A DNA stretch of 64,000 nt from Desulfobacterales bacterium (GTDB lineage Bacteria; Desulfobacterota; Desulfobacteria; Desulfobacterales; SURF-7): positions 51,849-115,848 of the forward strand of contig JANQFQ010000051.1 in assembly GCA_028277765.1 (NCBI GenBank). Direction: 5' to 3'. A model generated the notes under the pieces. It searched no databases, had not been told where the DNA came from, and saw only the letters and a program-made list of their open reading frames with translations. Position numbers and translations under genes: made by a program. Shown here piece after piece: positions 46,869-55,969 of the stretch. The number at the start of each line of letters is the position of its first letter. Positions within the stretch are counted from its first letter, which is position 1.

Positions 46869-46961
46869 TTTTATTATCTATTGTTTGACACGCATCTGGT
46901 TTAGTTGTATCTCTACGAAAAATATCGGATATAAATTATATGTTAAGGAGTACTTTTTTAA

Positions 46962-48278
46962 ATGGAATTTCAAAATCACGTTAGGAATGAATACGGCAAA
47001 ACTGACACCCCTTCTAATACTGTCAGCAGGATAAAAGAAGGGTTTAAGAAGCTTGATCTTGATCTAGACTATTCCTATTTTAAAGTTTCAGACGATATTC
47101 ACTGGAGCCGGGTATGGATCGATGAAGCACGAATCATCTGCAATGGAAAAGGGGTCACACCAGAACTTGCTGAGGCAAGCGCGTACGCGGAAATAGCTGA
47201 ACGTTTCAGCGCGGGCCTGTTCTATCAAGTATTTGAAGAGCGCGTCAGGTTTAACATCCCAGCCCTGTACAGCAGGGAAGCCAACCGTTTTCTTAATTTT
47301 GAGTGGATGGACGGATATGTTCAGTCACACCCGGATGATTTAAAAGAAAAACACCTGAGCATTGAATCCCTACTGGCAAACGAGACGCATCTTACTGAAA
47401 AAGACATAGGGGACATCAAAAACAGCCAGATGGCCATGCACTGGGTTGACGGCTTTTCAATCATTAATGAAGAGACCATAAAGGTACCGATTAATTTTAT
47501 CACTTATATTCATGCGTCTAATGGTATTGCTGCAGGCAACACCATTGAAGAGGCGATGATTCAGGCCTCGTGTGAAGTGTTTGAACGTCATGTTCAGATT
47601 CAAACAATTAAACCTGAAAAAATCGTTCCAACAATTGATCCTGATTCTATTGACAACGACGTCATCCAGGATATGATCAACTATTATCATGATAAGAATG
47701 TTACCATCTTTATCAAGGATCTTTCTTTTGATGGCGCTTTACCCTGCATTGGAGTCCTTTTTGTCAACAGGAATATTACCGCAGGACGGCTGGAACATAA
47801 AATTCTCCTGCCAGGCGCCTCTTTTAACCTGGATGAAGCTCTGACAAGGTGTTTCACTGAAAGCATGCAGGGGAGGGAGACACTGTTGAAACCCCGGCCT
47901 CAGCTGGACCGGCCGCTGGTCCACAAATCAGAGGCAGACAATTATTACCTGCTGATGAAATGCGCTATTTCCCCTAAGGACATATCGTTTCTTGAGCAGG
48001 GTGAAACCATCGCCTACAGAAATAAAGAAGCCAAAGATCTTTTTGGAGAAATTGAGGGAGTTAAAAAAATATGTAAGCAGTTTAATACAGACTGTATTTT
48101 GTTAAATTCTACACACCCTGTATTGAATTTTCCTGTAGTAAGGATGATCATACCACGTGTTTCAGATTTCCTCCCTTTCCTAAAGAAGGATATCCTCACA
48201 GCTGAAGCAACCCGTCCAGCCGCTGCCTGGAGAGGAGAACGGTTTAATAAGGTTATGCAAAGTTTTTTCCCGAAATAA
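46962..48278 (+). CDS. YcaO-family ATP-dependent cyclodehydratase/thioamidation-type protein
   Basis: 438 aa. The YcaO core is visible: NGKGVTPELAEASAYAEIAERFSAG (ATP-binding Glu region), GIAAGNTIEEAMIQASCEVFERH, LNLDEALTRCFTESMQGRE and a Pro/Arg-rich C-terminus (AAWRGERFNKV). YcaO proteins use ATP to phosphorylate a peptide backbone amide, giving azolines, thioamides or amidines, or help RimO-type enzymes. There is no TfuA, SagB/C or precursor peptide nearby, so the target is unknown. The aminomutase is 210 bp upstream in the same direction; whether they form one unit is uncertain because a repeat lies between them. Confidence 0.88.
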   Translation: MEFQNHVRNEYGKTDTPSNTVSRIKEGFKKLDLDLDYSYFKVSDDIHWSRVWIDEARIICNGKGVTPELAEASAYAEIAERFSAGLFYQVFEERVRFNIPALYSREANRFLNFEWMDGYVQSHPDDLKEKHLSIESLLANETHLTEKDIGDIKNSQMAMHWVDGFSIINEETIKVPINFITYIHASNGIAAGNTIEEAMIQASCEVFERHVQIQTIKPEKIVPTIDPDSIDNDVIQDMINYYHDKNVTIFIKDLSFDGALPCIGVLFVNRNITAGRLEHKILLPGASFNLDEALTRCFTESMQGRETLLKPRPQLDRPLVHKSEADNYYLLMKCAISPKDISFLEQGETIAYRNKEAKDLFGEIEGVKKICKQFNTDCILLNSTHPVLNFPVVRMIIPRVSDFLPFLKKDILTAEATRPAAAWRGERFNKVMQSFFPK

Positions 48279-48310
48279 AGGTGAGACAAAGGGATAAGGG
48301 AAAAACAAGA

Positions 48311-48495
48311 ATAAATCCGAAGCACGAAATCCGAAATACGAAACAAATCCGAAAATCAAATTTAAAAATGTCCAAAACGCCTAATTTTATAGTACAATTT
48401 TGCAACTCCGCTTTTGTTACGGTTATTTAAATTTTGGTCATTTGATATTGTTTCGGATTTCGCCAAATTTTATGATCGGGTCGAATTTCGGACTT
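48311..48495. repeat. Extragenic repeat with imperfect inverted halves (CGAAATCCGAAACAA family)
   Basis: Left half starts at 48311 (ATAAATCCGAAGCACGAAAT...); the right half (ATTTTGGTCATTTGATATTG TTTCGG...) up to about 48495 is its imperfect reverse complement. A related single unit is at 53911-53986. The 282-bp gap holds no other feature. Confidence 0.6.
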
Positions 48496-48560
48496 ATATC
48501 GATTATATCCTGAACTATAGATTAAATTCGAAACTGTCTATATTGCTAACCCTTCACGAA

Positions 48561-49361
48561 CTACCGCTTCTGTCTCTTCTTCGCAGCATCTTCGTTTATC
48601 GTGAAATCACCGATTTTGAAAAGAGCCCATTTCATCCATTTAAAAGCAAATTCAAGAAGTGCGACTTCATCTTCTTTAATCTTTTTAACTGTCTCTTCGT
48701 CAATCTCATAAAGATCCAGAAAAGTGCTTTCAAAAACAAACCGCCTGAACTGGTCGATGTCATAACTTGCCGTAAAAAACATTTTCTTGCTCTTTTCTGT
48801 CAGCTTAATATTCGGCGGAAAGGACCGTTTTCGGACAACCAAGTCTGTCCATTCAGCATTGATCTCATCATGGATGTCTACACCCTGGTCTTTTCTCCAT
48901 TCCGTTACAGTCCATTCTTTATCCTCTTCAAAACCAAGACAGTGCGGTTCATTTACAAAAAAGTAAAACCCTTCGTCATCAGCCCCTTCCTTGTGGCTCA
49001 GGGAAGCAACACCAAGGGGGTAATAACGGCAAGTGGTAGGACGGTCTTCATAAATGATGCACCCTTCATCGTCGCGCACAAAAGGACAGGATCTTTCTTC
49101 ATCATCTAGCATCTTGAGTGTAACCATCGGAAGGTCGGTCTTCTCCATAAGCTGCGGTTCTGTATAGATGGCCAGAAACTCTGTTGACGGAAGATCCAGA
49201 CGATTCTTGAGCCTGACAATATCATAAGGGGTAAGGGTTATGGTAATCCCCCTACAGCATTTTGTAAAACATTTTACCTCTTTATGACATTCAAATTTAA
49301 AATTACTATCGCGGCCAAGCCTGACAGGCTCTATCCCAGCTTCTCCTTTTGGCATTTCCAT
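48561..49361 (-). CDS. YkgJ-type cysteine-cluster protein
   Basis: 266 aa. Cysteine motifs KCFTKCCRGITITLTPYDIV, SCPFVRDDEGCIIYEDRPTT and CRYYPLG plus CLGFE are the hallmark of the YkgJ/zinc- or iron-chelating family; the spacing fits a metal-cluster ligand set. The C-terminal third is helical with a highly charged tail (AAKKRQKR). The metal and role are unproven; the family is often next to flagellar, pilus or lipid genes, but here no functional partner is clear. A long reading frame on the other strand covers part of it but is not supported. Confidence 0.9.
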   Translation of the reverse strand: MEMPKGEAGIEPVRLGRDSNFKFECHKEVKCFTKCCRGITITLTPYDIVRLKNRLDLPSTEFLAIYTEPQLMEKTDLPMVTLKMLDDEERSCPFVRDDEGCIIYEDRPTTCRYYPLGVASLSHKEGADDEGFYFFVNEPHCLGFEEDKEWTVTEWRKDQGVDIHDEINAEWTDLVVRKRSFPPNIKLTEKSKKMFFTASYDIDQFRRFVFESTFLDLYEIDEETVKKIKEDEVALLEFAFKWMKWALFKIGDFTINEDAAKKRQKR

Positions 49362-49404
49362 ATTTACTCCAAATATCTGATAATTAATTTATATTTAAAC
49401 TCCA

Positions 49405-50520
49405 CTAAGACAGATGCTCCAACACAATTTTAAGCATCCTCCTAACAGGTTCCGCGGCTCCCCACAGGAGCTGGTCGCCGACCGTAAAAGCGGTAATGTA
49501 TTCAGGCCCCATATTCAGCTTTCTTATCCTCCCTACGGGGATATGAAGTTTCCCGGTCACTGCTGCCGGGGTTAATTTCTGTAGAGTCTCCTCTTTGGTA
49601 TTGGAAACAATCCTAACCCACTCATTTGATTCAGCGATAATCGATTCAATTTCATCAAAGGGGATATCATTGGCAAGTTTTATGGTCAGGGCCTGGCTGT
49701 GGCACCGCATTGCTCCGACTCGAACACAAAGTCCGTCAATAGGGATCGGCTGTTTAGACTGAAGAATCTTGTTGGTTTCAGCAAAACCTTTCCATTCTTC
49801 ACGGCTCTGCCCTGATTCCATGGGACTGTCAATCCAGGGGATTACGCTACCAGCAAGGGGTACGCCAAAGTTATCAACGGGAAAGGTCCCATTTTGTATT
49901 GTGTCCAGAACTCTCCTGTCAAGCGCTTGTATGGCGGATGCTGGATCCTCCAACAGATCCCTTGAGGCTGTTCCAACAGCAGCCATCTGTTCCACAAGCT
50001 CCCGCATGTTTTTCGCGCCTGCGCCAGAAGCAGCCTGATAGGTCATGGATGTCATCCACTCAATCTCTCCTTTCAGGAATAGCCCTCCAAGCGCCATGAG
50101 CATAAGGCTTACCGTACAATTACCCCCAATAAAATCTTTATTACCCTTTGAAAGGGCCTCGTTTATGACGTCCTGGTTTACGGGGTCAAGGACGATAATG
50201 CTGCTATCATCCATCCTGAGGGCAGACGCCGCGTCGATCCAGTATCCTTGCCAGCCGGCATTCCTGAGTTCCGGGTAAACCTTTTTGGTGTAGCCGCTCC
50301 CCTGGCAGGTAAGGATAATATCCATGGAAGAAAGGATGTTAATATCAAACGCGTCCTGGAGTGCAGGCGTATCAATCCCTAGATCAGGTCCCTTCTGGCC
50401 GACCTGGGATGTTGACGCGAACATCGGTTCGAATCCATTAAAATCGTTTTCAGCCTTCATCCGGTCCATCAGGACCGAACCGACCATGCCCCGCCATCCG
50501 ATGAATCCAACTTTCTTCAT
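49405..50520 (-). CDS. asd: Aspartate-semialdehyde dehydrogenase
   Basis: 371 aa, proteobacterial Asd length. [17 protein letters not shown] (NADP), [32 protein letters not shown] with the catalytic Cys (about 134), [18 protein letters not shown], and [16 protein letters not shown] with the catalytic His. It makes aspartate semialdehyde for lysine, diaminopimelate, methionine and threonine synthesis. A candidate promoter lies about 80 bp upstream. Confidence 0.97.
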   Translation of the reverse strand: MKKVGFIGWRGMVGSVLMDRMKAENDFNGFEPMFASTSQVGQKGPDLGIDTPALQDAFDINILSSMDIILTCQGSGYTKKVYPELRNAGWQGYWIDAASALRMDDSSIIVLDPVNQDVINEALSKGNKDFIGGNCTVSLMLMALGGLFLKGEIEWMTSMTYQAASGAGAKNMRELVEQMAAVGTASRDLLEDPASAIQALDRRVLDTIQNGTFPVDNFGVPLAGSVIPWIDSPMESGQSREEWKGFAETNKILQSKQPIPIDGLCVRVGAMRCHSQALTIKLANDIPFDEIESIIAESNEWVRIVSNTKEETLQKLTPAAVTGKLHIPVGRIRKLNMGPEYITAFTVGDQLLWGAAEPVRRMLKIVLEHLS

Positions 50521-50598
50521 GTTTTTTTGTCCTTATACAATATTTTCCATAAAACAGAATGCTTAAGCAAAAAAACGCCTGTTTTTTTTAAAAGCAAC

Positions 50599-50628
50599 CT
50601 AATAGATGGTTGTGGTGTTTGTTGTCAA
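50599..50628 (-). promoter_or_regulatory. Candidate sigma70 promoter of asd
   Basis: On the minus strand TTGACA (50623-50628) and TATTAG (50599-50604) with an 18-bp spacer, about 80 bp before the asd start. The -10 matches 4 of 6. Confidence 0.4.
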
Positions 50629-50756
50629 TAAATATTGAAAAAAAAAAGATTTATTTATACTATAGCATTAGCATAAAAGTATATCAAAAACTATTAAACT
50701 CCATTATTTAGCCTGGCCACTTTTAAGCCTTCTGTTTTTGATTTAAATTATAGTCC

Positions 50757-51425
50757 ATGGGGGACAACATGATCGAATCAAAATATCTTAAGGATAATAT
50801 GCAGAATATTCAAAGGCTTATGGAGATACCCGCTCTTAGGCATTTTGAATTAAAAACCCTGTCCAACCTTCTTAAGCTGAGCAAGATAAGGGAATATTCC
50901 CATGGTGAATTTATCATAACCGAAGGAGATGACGATCCATGGCTCTATTTTCTACTTAAAGGGAAGGTTCACATAGAGAAAGAAGGAGTGGAAATTGGCA
51001 GTATTGACAAAAAAGGCGAAATATTCGGAGAAATGAGAATAATTGACACCATGAGCCGATCCGCCTCTGTTGTTGCAGAGGGAAAAACCGTATGTCTTGC
51101 AGTAGATATTTCCGCCCAGGACAAATTCTCCTCAGGAGGCAAAGATAAAAAACTCGATTTTCTTCTTTTGCTTTACAGGATTTTCGCTGAATTCATGTCC
51201 ATGCGGCTCCGCATCACTACAGATAAGCTGAAAGAAGCAAAAGTAGAAATAAAAGAACTTAAGAAAAAATCGGTTGAACAAATTCAGGTTGAACAAATAC
51301 CGATTAAGCAAAAACCAGTGAAGCAAAAACCGGTAAAGCAAAAAAAACCAGTGCCAAAAAAACCTAAAAAAGTGAACGTCGAAAAAAAAAGGAAAAAACC
51401 AAGAAAACATACCATCCTTAGGTAA
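50757..51425 (+). CDS. Cyclic nucleotide-binding domain protein with lysine-rich repetitive tail
   Basis: 222 aa. Residues about 18-130 form a cNMP-binding fold (ITEGDDDPWLYFLLKGKVHI, GEIFGEMRIIDTMSRSASVVA), which matches the phosphate-binding cassette (FGEM...R.AS) well. A helix pair follows, then residues 175-222 are almost only Lys, Pro, Val and Gln in repeated units (KQKPVKQKPVKQKKPVPKKP). No DNA-binding domain is present. The tail could bind nucleic acid, membrane or polyphosphate. It is followed after 20 bp by a radical SAM gene. The ATG at 50769 is an alternative start. Confidence 0.85.
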   Translation: MGDNMIESKYLKDNMQNIQRLMEIPALRHFELKTLSNLLKLSKIREYSHGEFIITEGDDDPWLYFLLKGKVHIEKEGVEIGSIDKKGEIFGEMRIIDTMSRSASVVAEGKTVCLAVDISAQDKFSSGGKDKKLDFLLLLYRIFAEFMSMRLRITTDKLKEAKVEIKELKKKSVEQIQVEQIPIKQKPVKQKPVKQKKPVPKKPKKVNVEKKRKKPRKHTILR

Positions 51426-51445
51426 ACTCCTTTTGTTTTAAATAA

Positions 51446-52444
51446 ATGAAGAAAACCGTTTCATTTTCAAAAAACAGTTCAAATCTGTTTTTTCATATCT
51501 TGACAAAATGTAACCTGAACTGCCGTCACTGCTATATTAATCATGATCAGCATGGAGACAGCACCCTTTCTCTTCCTGTAATAGAAAGCTGGCTCAGCAT
51601 TTTCGCGGAACAAAGCCGCAAAGCAAATGTTATCTTTCTTGGCGGAGAACCAACCCTTCACCCAGAACTCTCCTTGGCCATAAAAAAAGCAAACCAACTT
51701 GGGTACAGTTCCATAACCGTTGATACGAATGGTTTCCTGTTTCATGACATTCTTTCAAAGGTAACTCCTGACGAGGTGGATTATTTCAGCTTCAGCCTGG
51801 ACGGCGCCACAAAAAAGACAAATGACATGATACGCGGTGAGGGTGTGTATGATAAATGCCTTGCCGGTGTAAGAGATGCGGTCTCAAAAGGATTTAATAC
51901 CAGCCTTATTTTTACTGTCAGTGAGATTAATATTCATGAACTTAGTTTAATGCCCCTGCTTTTAAATGACCTTGGCATTAACCGATTTTTCATACAGGTC
52001 ATCGGAATCAGGGGAAAAACAGCACAATCCAGTAATGATCAGCTTCAAGTGCCCAGGGACAAATGGCTGAAAACAATTCCGCTTGCCGCCGCCGCCGCCG
52101 CGTCTCTAGGCTTAAAAGTAACTTATCCCAAAGTATTCCTTGAAAAGGATGAAACTTTTGAATGTGCCGGGCTGGTTGCAGATAATTACTTTGTCTTTCC
52201 AAACACCAGGGTGTACAGGTGTCCCCTCTGCGAGGACTACCCGATTCACAGCAAAACCATAACCGACAACCGTCTTATAGATACAGACAGAATAAATGAA
52301 AAAGATGTTTTTCAGCTCACCATTCCTGAAGGCTGCGTCATGAATCGCCTCATCCAGCCTGACAACCTCATATATGATAAAGACGGCAAACCCGAGTACA
52401 AAATAGCCTGCTGTCTCTTAAAGGAAGAGATATCCAGTGGTTAA
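51446..52444 (+). CDS. Radical SAM protein
   Basis: 332 aa. Cluster motif CNLNCRHCYINHD (about 23-30), GGEPTLHPE (SAM binding), SFSLDGATKKTNDMIRGEGV, and additional cysteines late in the protein (CAGLVADNYFVFPNTRVYRC ... PLCEDYP ... CCLLKEE) resembling a reduced SPASM region. It lies directly after the CNBD gene. The substrate is unknown and no small peptide gene is next to it. Confidence 0.88.
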   Translation: MKKTVSFSKNSSNLFFHILTKCNLNCRHCYINHDQHGDSTLSLPVIESWLSIFAEQSRKANVIFLGGEPTLHPELSLAIKKANQLGYSSITVDTNGFLFHDILSKVTPDEVDYFSFSLDGATKKTNDMIRGEGVYDKCLAGVRDAVSKGFNTSLIFTVSEINIHELSLMPLLLNDLGINRFFIQVIGIRGKTAQSSNDQLQVPRDKWLKTIPLAAAAAASLGLKVTYPKVFLEKDETFECAGLVADNYFVFPNTRVYRCPLCEDYPIHSKTITDNRLIDTDRINEKDVFQLTIPEGCVMNRLIQPDNLIYDKDGKPEYKIACCLLKEEISSG

Positions 52445-52923
52445 TGTTTTCTTCGTGTTTCTTCGTGCCCTTCGTGGTGAGAAAAAAAGCTGTCATCATC
52501 ACCAGGGATTTTATCCTGCTCGCATAATTTCTGCCGGTTAAACTCGGCAACAATATACCAGAAAAACCCCCCGACTAATATATAGCACAGGATTATCTTA
52601 ATACCATACAGAACCTGCAGATTAAGGAACAAAATAATATTATTAGTTAACATAAAAGGGATTGCTCCAAGAATAAAAAGAGTGCTTAGAAACAGGTCTT
52701 TCTCTCTAACGGCAAAAATTAAAAGAACAGCTGGAATTGAAAACCACAGGATATTACTGATCCGCAAAAAAATATTGCCAGACCAGATAATCGGTTTGTA
52801 AAAAAGAGTTGAGTTGTGAAAACCAATAGTGTCCGGAAGGGTCATGGTTTCTGAAGCGGCAAACATGGCATAAACCACTAAAAGCACCAGTGGAGTGGCA
52901 ATATCTTTATCAATGTTTTTCAA
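52441..52923 (-). CDS. Hypothetical four-helix membrane protein with repeat-derived tail
   Basis: 160 aa with about four membrane helices (about 10-26, 44-67, 75-110, 112-126). No recognised family. The last 15 residues (FFSHHEGHEETRRKH) are the translation of the extragenic CACCACGAAG repeat, so the native C-terminus was probably replaced by repeat insertion. It ends by overlapping the radical SAM stop by 4 bp on the opposite strand, and starts one base after the stop of the FMN-reductase fusion gene. Confidence 0.7.
   Translation of the reverse strand: MKNIDKDIATPLVLLVVYAMFAASETMTLPDTIGFHNSTLFYKPIIWSGNIFLRISNILWFSIPAVLLIFAVREKDLFLSTLFILGAIPFMLTNNIILFLNLQVLYGIKIILCYILVGGFFWYIVAEFNRQKLCEQDKIPGDDDSFFSHHEGHEETRRKH
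52446..52480. repeat. CACCACGAAG family repeat, read through as protein C-terminus
   Basis: CTTCGTGTTTCTTCGTGCCC and following TTCGTGGTGA. It lies inside the 3' end of the 52441-52923 gene and supplies its last residues. It is one unpaired half of the family found at 25.6 and 61.4-61.6 kb. Confidence 0.7.
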
Positions 52924-52924
52924 A

Positions 52925-53893
52925 TCAAATATCCAATAATTCCTTAATATTTTTCTCTATCTTATCCCGCACGTTACGCATACATTCAATTGACTCTCCT
53001 GCTGGATCAGGAAGATCCCAGTCAATCACTTTAGCGCCCGGGACCACAGGGCAGGATTCGCCGCATCCCATTGTAACGATAATGTCCGGTGCTGTCTGTA
53101 AAACAGCCGCTTCAATCGATCTTGGTACGGCAAAGGTTGTATCTATCCCCTTTTCCCCCATAACGTCTACTGCACCAGGATTAATACTTTCAGCAGGCGT
53201 GCTTCCGCCACTGAACGCATCAATCCTGTCTCCAGCCATATAACTTGCAAAAGCCGCTGCCATCTGGCTTTGACACGCGTTTTCACGGCAGGCAAACAGA
53301 ATCTTTTTCCTGGAAACAAGCGGCCGTATAAACTGATCAATCATTTTATTAACATCATTTTCAACTTCCGGCAGTTTTTCGATGTCGCCTCTTTCTTCTA
53401 TCCGCCTGTATGTAATACTTCCGGCATATTCCGCGTCAATCGCATCAAAAAAATATTTTGCCGTTAGCTGAACCCCTTCAAACAGGTTTGCCCCTTTGGT
53501 GGCACCCACAGACAGAAGGAAACCCAGCCTATGCCCGCTCCTGGGATCAGACAGCTTTAACCGGTATTTCCTCGACCACAAGGTCTGGCTCCTATCGATC
53601 AGGCATTTCATCTGGGCGGTAACACTGTAAAAATATATGGGGCTTGCCACAACAACCGCGTCAGCTCTTCGGAGAAGAGAAAACATGTCATTGCTCATAT
53701 CATCATCCTGTATAGAGCAGATCCCCTTGCGTTCGCAATTGCCGCACCCGATACAAGGATGAATATTTTTCTTAGGAACATTTACAGTGATGGTTTCCGC
53801 TCCTGCAGCTTCAGCTTGATTTAAGAATTTTGAAAGCAGGATATCTGTGTTCCCCTTTTTCCGGGGACTCCCCTGAAGTCCTAAAACCAGCAA
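52925..53893 (-). CDS. Flavodoxin-like FMN reductase fused to ArsC-type low-molecular-weight phosphatase
   Basis: About 322 aa from the TTG at 53893, which has the strong ribosome site GAGGAGG just upstream; an earlier TTG at 53914 would put that site inside the gene. Residues about 1-195 form an NADPH-dependent FMN reductase (GLQGSPRKKGNTDILLSKFL, CIGCGNCERKGIC, VVVASPIYFYSVTAQMKC). Residues about 200-322 form an ArsC/LMW-PTP domain: ILFACRENACQSQMAAAF and KVIDWDLPDPAGES with the DP aspartate. The P-loop arginine (CX5R) is Gln here, and the arsenate-reductase Cys pair is only partly kept (CGESCP), so phosphatase or arsenate activity is doubtful. Such fusions may couple flavin redox to arsenic handling. 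Confidence 0.82.
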   Translation of the reverse strand: MLVLGLQGSPRKKGNTDILLSKFLNQAEAAGAETITVNVPKKNIHPCIGCGNCERKGICSIQDDDMSNDMFSLLRRADAVVVASPIYFYSVTAQMKCLIDRSQTLWSRKYRLKLSDPRSGHRLGFLLSVGATKGANLFEGVQLTAKYFFDAIDAEYAGSITYRRIEERGDIEKLPEVENDVNKMIDQFIRPLVSRKKILFACRENACQSQMAAAFASYMAGDRIDAFSGGSTPAESINPGAVDVMGEKGIDTTFAVPRSIEAAVLQTAPDIIVTMGCGESCPVVPGAKVIDWDLPDPAGESIECMRNVRDKIEKNIKELLDI

Positions 53894-53910
53894 AACAACC
53901 TCCTCTAACT

Positions 53911-53986
53911 TCAAATACGAAATTCAAAGCGCGAAATCCGAAACAAATCTAAAATCCAAAGGCCCAAAATTCAAATGACCGAAACT
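53911..53986. repeat. CGAAATCCGAAACAA family repeat (single unit)
   Basis: ATACGAAATTCAAAGCGCGA through AATTCAAATGACCGAAACTT, upstream of the FMN reductase fusion gene. Related to 48311-48495. The rest of the gap to 54251 is AT-rich, with a short CAATGAAAC tandem near 54080-54100 and no gene. Confidence 0.55.
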
Positions 53987-54251
53987 TCTTAATCTATTCA
54001 TCAGGACAAAGCATAGATCCTGACATTTTTTACCGAGAGACATACATTTATGTTTTTAATACGTTTCATCTAATAAAACCAATGAAACCAATGAAACCAA
54101 ATTATATGTGTCTCAATTGTAAAACAACTTACAGTTCTAATAATTTAATATCACTACTCTAAAAAACAAGTGATCTATTATCAAAACTATGTTAAAAGGC
54201 TTAACATAAAAAGTCCACGAAAAAAAACAGTTTATAATTTCAGGAGAGAAT

Positions 54252-55685
54252 ATGCTGCAGAAAGAATATCCTTATTTTATCGGAAACAGGCCCCAAAAGC
54301 CGAATACAGATCTTGTCGTAACTGACAAGTATTCCGGCAAAATTGCAACCCGTGTTGCTTTGGCTGATGAAGCAGCTATAGATCGTGCTATCGGTCTTGC
54401 TGAAAAAGCTACAGAAGCCATGCAACAGATGCCCTCTTTCAGGCGTCAGGAAATCCTTCAGCACTGTGCGGACCGGTTTGCTGAAAGAAGAGAAGAGCTA
54501 GCGCAAATTTTATGCATTGAAGCTGGCAAGCCGATCAACGACAGCCGGGGTGAAGTCGACCGCCTGATTGAAACTTTTAAAATCGCGGCAGAAGAGAGTG
54601 TTCGCATGACCGGAGAATATCTGCCCCTTGACCGGAGCGCGCGAACACAAGGGTATACCTCTATCTGGAAACGGGTTCCCATTGGGCCGTGTTCATTTAT
54701 TTCTCCATTTAATTTCCCTCTTAATCTTGTTGCCCATAAGATAGCACCAGCCATAGCCACGGGGTGTCCGTTTATCCTTAAACCTGCCAGCATGACACCT
54801 GTGGGCGCTCTGATCATCGGCGAAACCCTTGCTGAACTAGAACTCCCTGAAGGTGCGTTTTCAATCCTGCCGTGCACCCGCGATGGCGCCCGCCTGTTTA
54901 CAGAAGATGACCGCTTAAAACTTCTCAGCTTTACCGGCTCTCCTGAGGCAGGGTGGCACCTTAAGTCAAAAGCCGGCAAAAAGAAGGTGGTCCTGGAGCT
55001 GGGCGGAAATGCCGCGTGCGTGGTTGATGAAGACGCGGACCTTGATGACGCTGTGTCACGAATTATCATTGGCGCGTTTTACCAATCAGGCCAGAGCTGT
55101 ATCAGTGTCCAGCGGATACTGGTGCATGAAAATGTTTATAAATCCTTTAAAAACAAGATAACCAAAGCCGCCCTTGCCCTTAAAACAGGCGATCCCAAAA
55201 AAGAAGAGACATTTATCGGTCCGCTTATCTCTGAAAAAGAGGCTGAACGTGTTGAAGCCTGGATCAAGTCTGCTGTAAACCATGGCGGCCAAATTCTGTG
55301 CGGCGGTAATCGTAAAGGCGCCATGATGGACGCCACACTTTTAGAGGATGTACCAGAAGATGAAAAGCTCTGTGCCCAAGAGGTCTTTGGACCAGTTGCT
55401 GTGCTCTCTTCATTTAATGATTTTGATGAAGCCATTGAAAAGGTAAATAACTCAAAATACGGACTCCAGGCTGGTCTTTTCACCCGAGACATTTACAAGG
55501 CCATGAATGCCTGGGACAAGCTTGATGTTGGCGGCGTCATCATCGGAGACATGCCCTCATGGCGCGCCGACCAGATGCCTTATGGTGGCGTAAAAGAGAG
55601 CGGCCTTGGTCGTGAGGGGATTCGCTTTGCCATGGAGGATATGACTGAGATCAGGATTCTTGTTGTAAGGAATATCACAGAGTAA
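54252..55685 (+). CDS. NAD(P)-dependent aldehyde dehydrogenase
   Basis: 477 aa ALDH fold. RVPIGPCSFISPFNFPLNLVAHKIAPAIATG, FTGSPEAGWHL (cofactor loop), VVLELGGNAACVVDEDADL (catalytic Glu about 248), GQSCISVQRILVHE (catalytic Cys about 283) and EVFGPVAVLSSF, ending with PYGGVKESGLGREG. Substrate probably a short- or medium-chain or lactaldehyde-like aldehyde; the family near gamma-aminobutyraldehyde and lactaldehyde dehydrogenases is too broad to decide. CAGGAG ribosome site. Confidence 0.95.
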   Translation: MLQKEYPYFIGNRPQKPNTDLVVTDKYSGKIATRVALADEAAIDRAIGLAEKATEAMQQMPSFRRQEILQHCADRFAERREELAQILCIEAGKPINDSRGEVDRLIETFKIAAEESVRMTGEYLPLDRSARTQGYTSIWKRVPIGPCSFISPFNFPLNLVAHKIAPAIATGCPFILKPASMTPVGALIIGETLAELELPEGAFSILPCTRDGARLFTEDDRLKLLSFTGSPEAGWHLKSKAGKKKVVLELGGNAACVVDEDADLDDAVSRIIIGAFYQSGQSCISVQRILVHENVYKSFKNKITKAALALKTGDPKKEETFIGPLISEKEAERVEAWIKSAVNHGGQILCGGNRKGAMMDATLLEDVPEDEKLCAQEVFGPVAVLSSFNDFDEAIEKVNNSKYGLQAGLFTRDIYKAMNAWDKLDVGGVIIGDMPSWRADQMPYGGVKESGLGREGIRFAMEDMTEIRILVVRNITE

Positions 55686-55969
55686 AAAACAGAGAGCTGG
55701 GGACAGAGGGCATAAAGCAGGCTGTTTGGATATTTATCTAAAATATCGCGTTTTTTTATATGGCACCTTTTTTATCTCATAAATTTATGCTATGAAATGC
55801 CGGTAACTGAGATGAATTCGTGCTCGTAATCGAGGGGGTTTGAATTTTTCTTTTAGATTGAGACCTGTCCCTATTTTTTATTATCGATAATATTATTTTA
55901 CGCATGTTATACCATTATGAAATAATCTGAAGTTGATTGTAAGCTGGGAATATTGATGAGAAAAAATAA

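Noticed and set aside
48414..49109. Long plus-strand reading frame opposite the YkgJ gene (231 codons)
   Set aside because: It begins inside an extragenic repeat and is rich in Phe/Leu without recognisable domains; the minus-strand protein has the clear YkgJ cysteine pattern.
50425..50445. TTCGAATCC, tRNA T-loop-like sequence
   Set aside because: It lies within the asd coding sequence and no acceptor or anticodon stem can be found around it.
51296..51360. CRISPR-like or tandem repeat in the CNBD gene
   Set aside because: The AAGCAAAAACCGGT-type repetition encodes the lysine/proline repeat of the protein tail and has no spacers.
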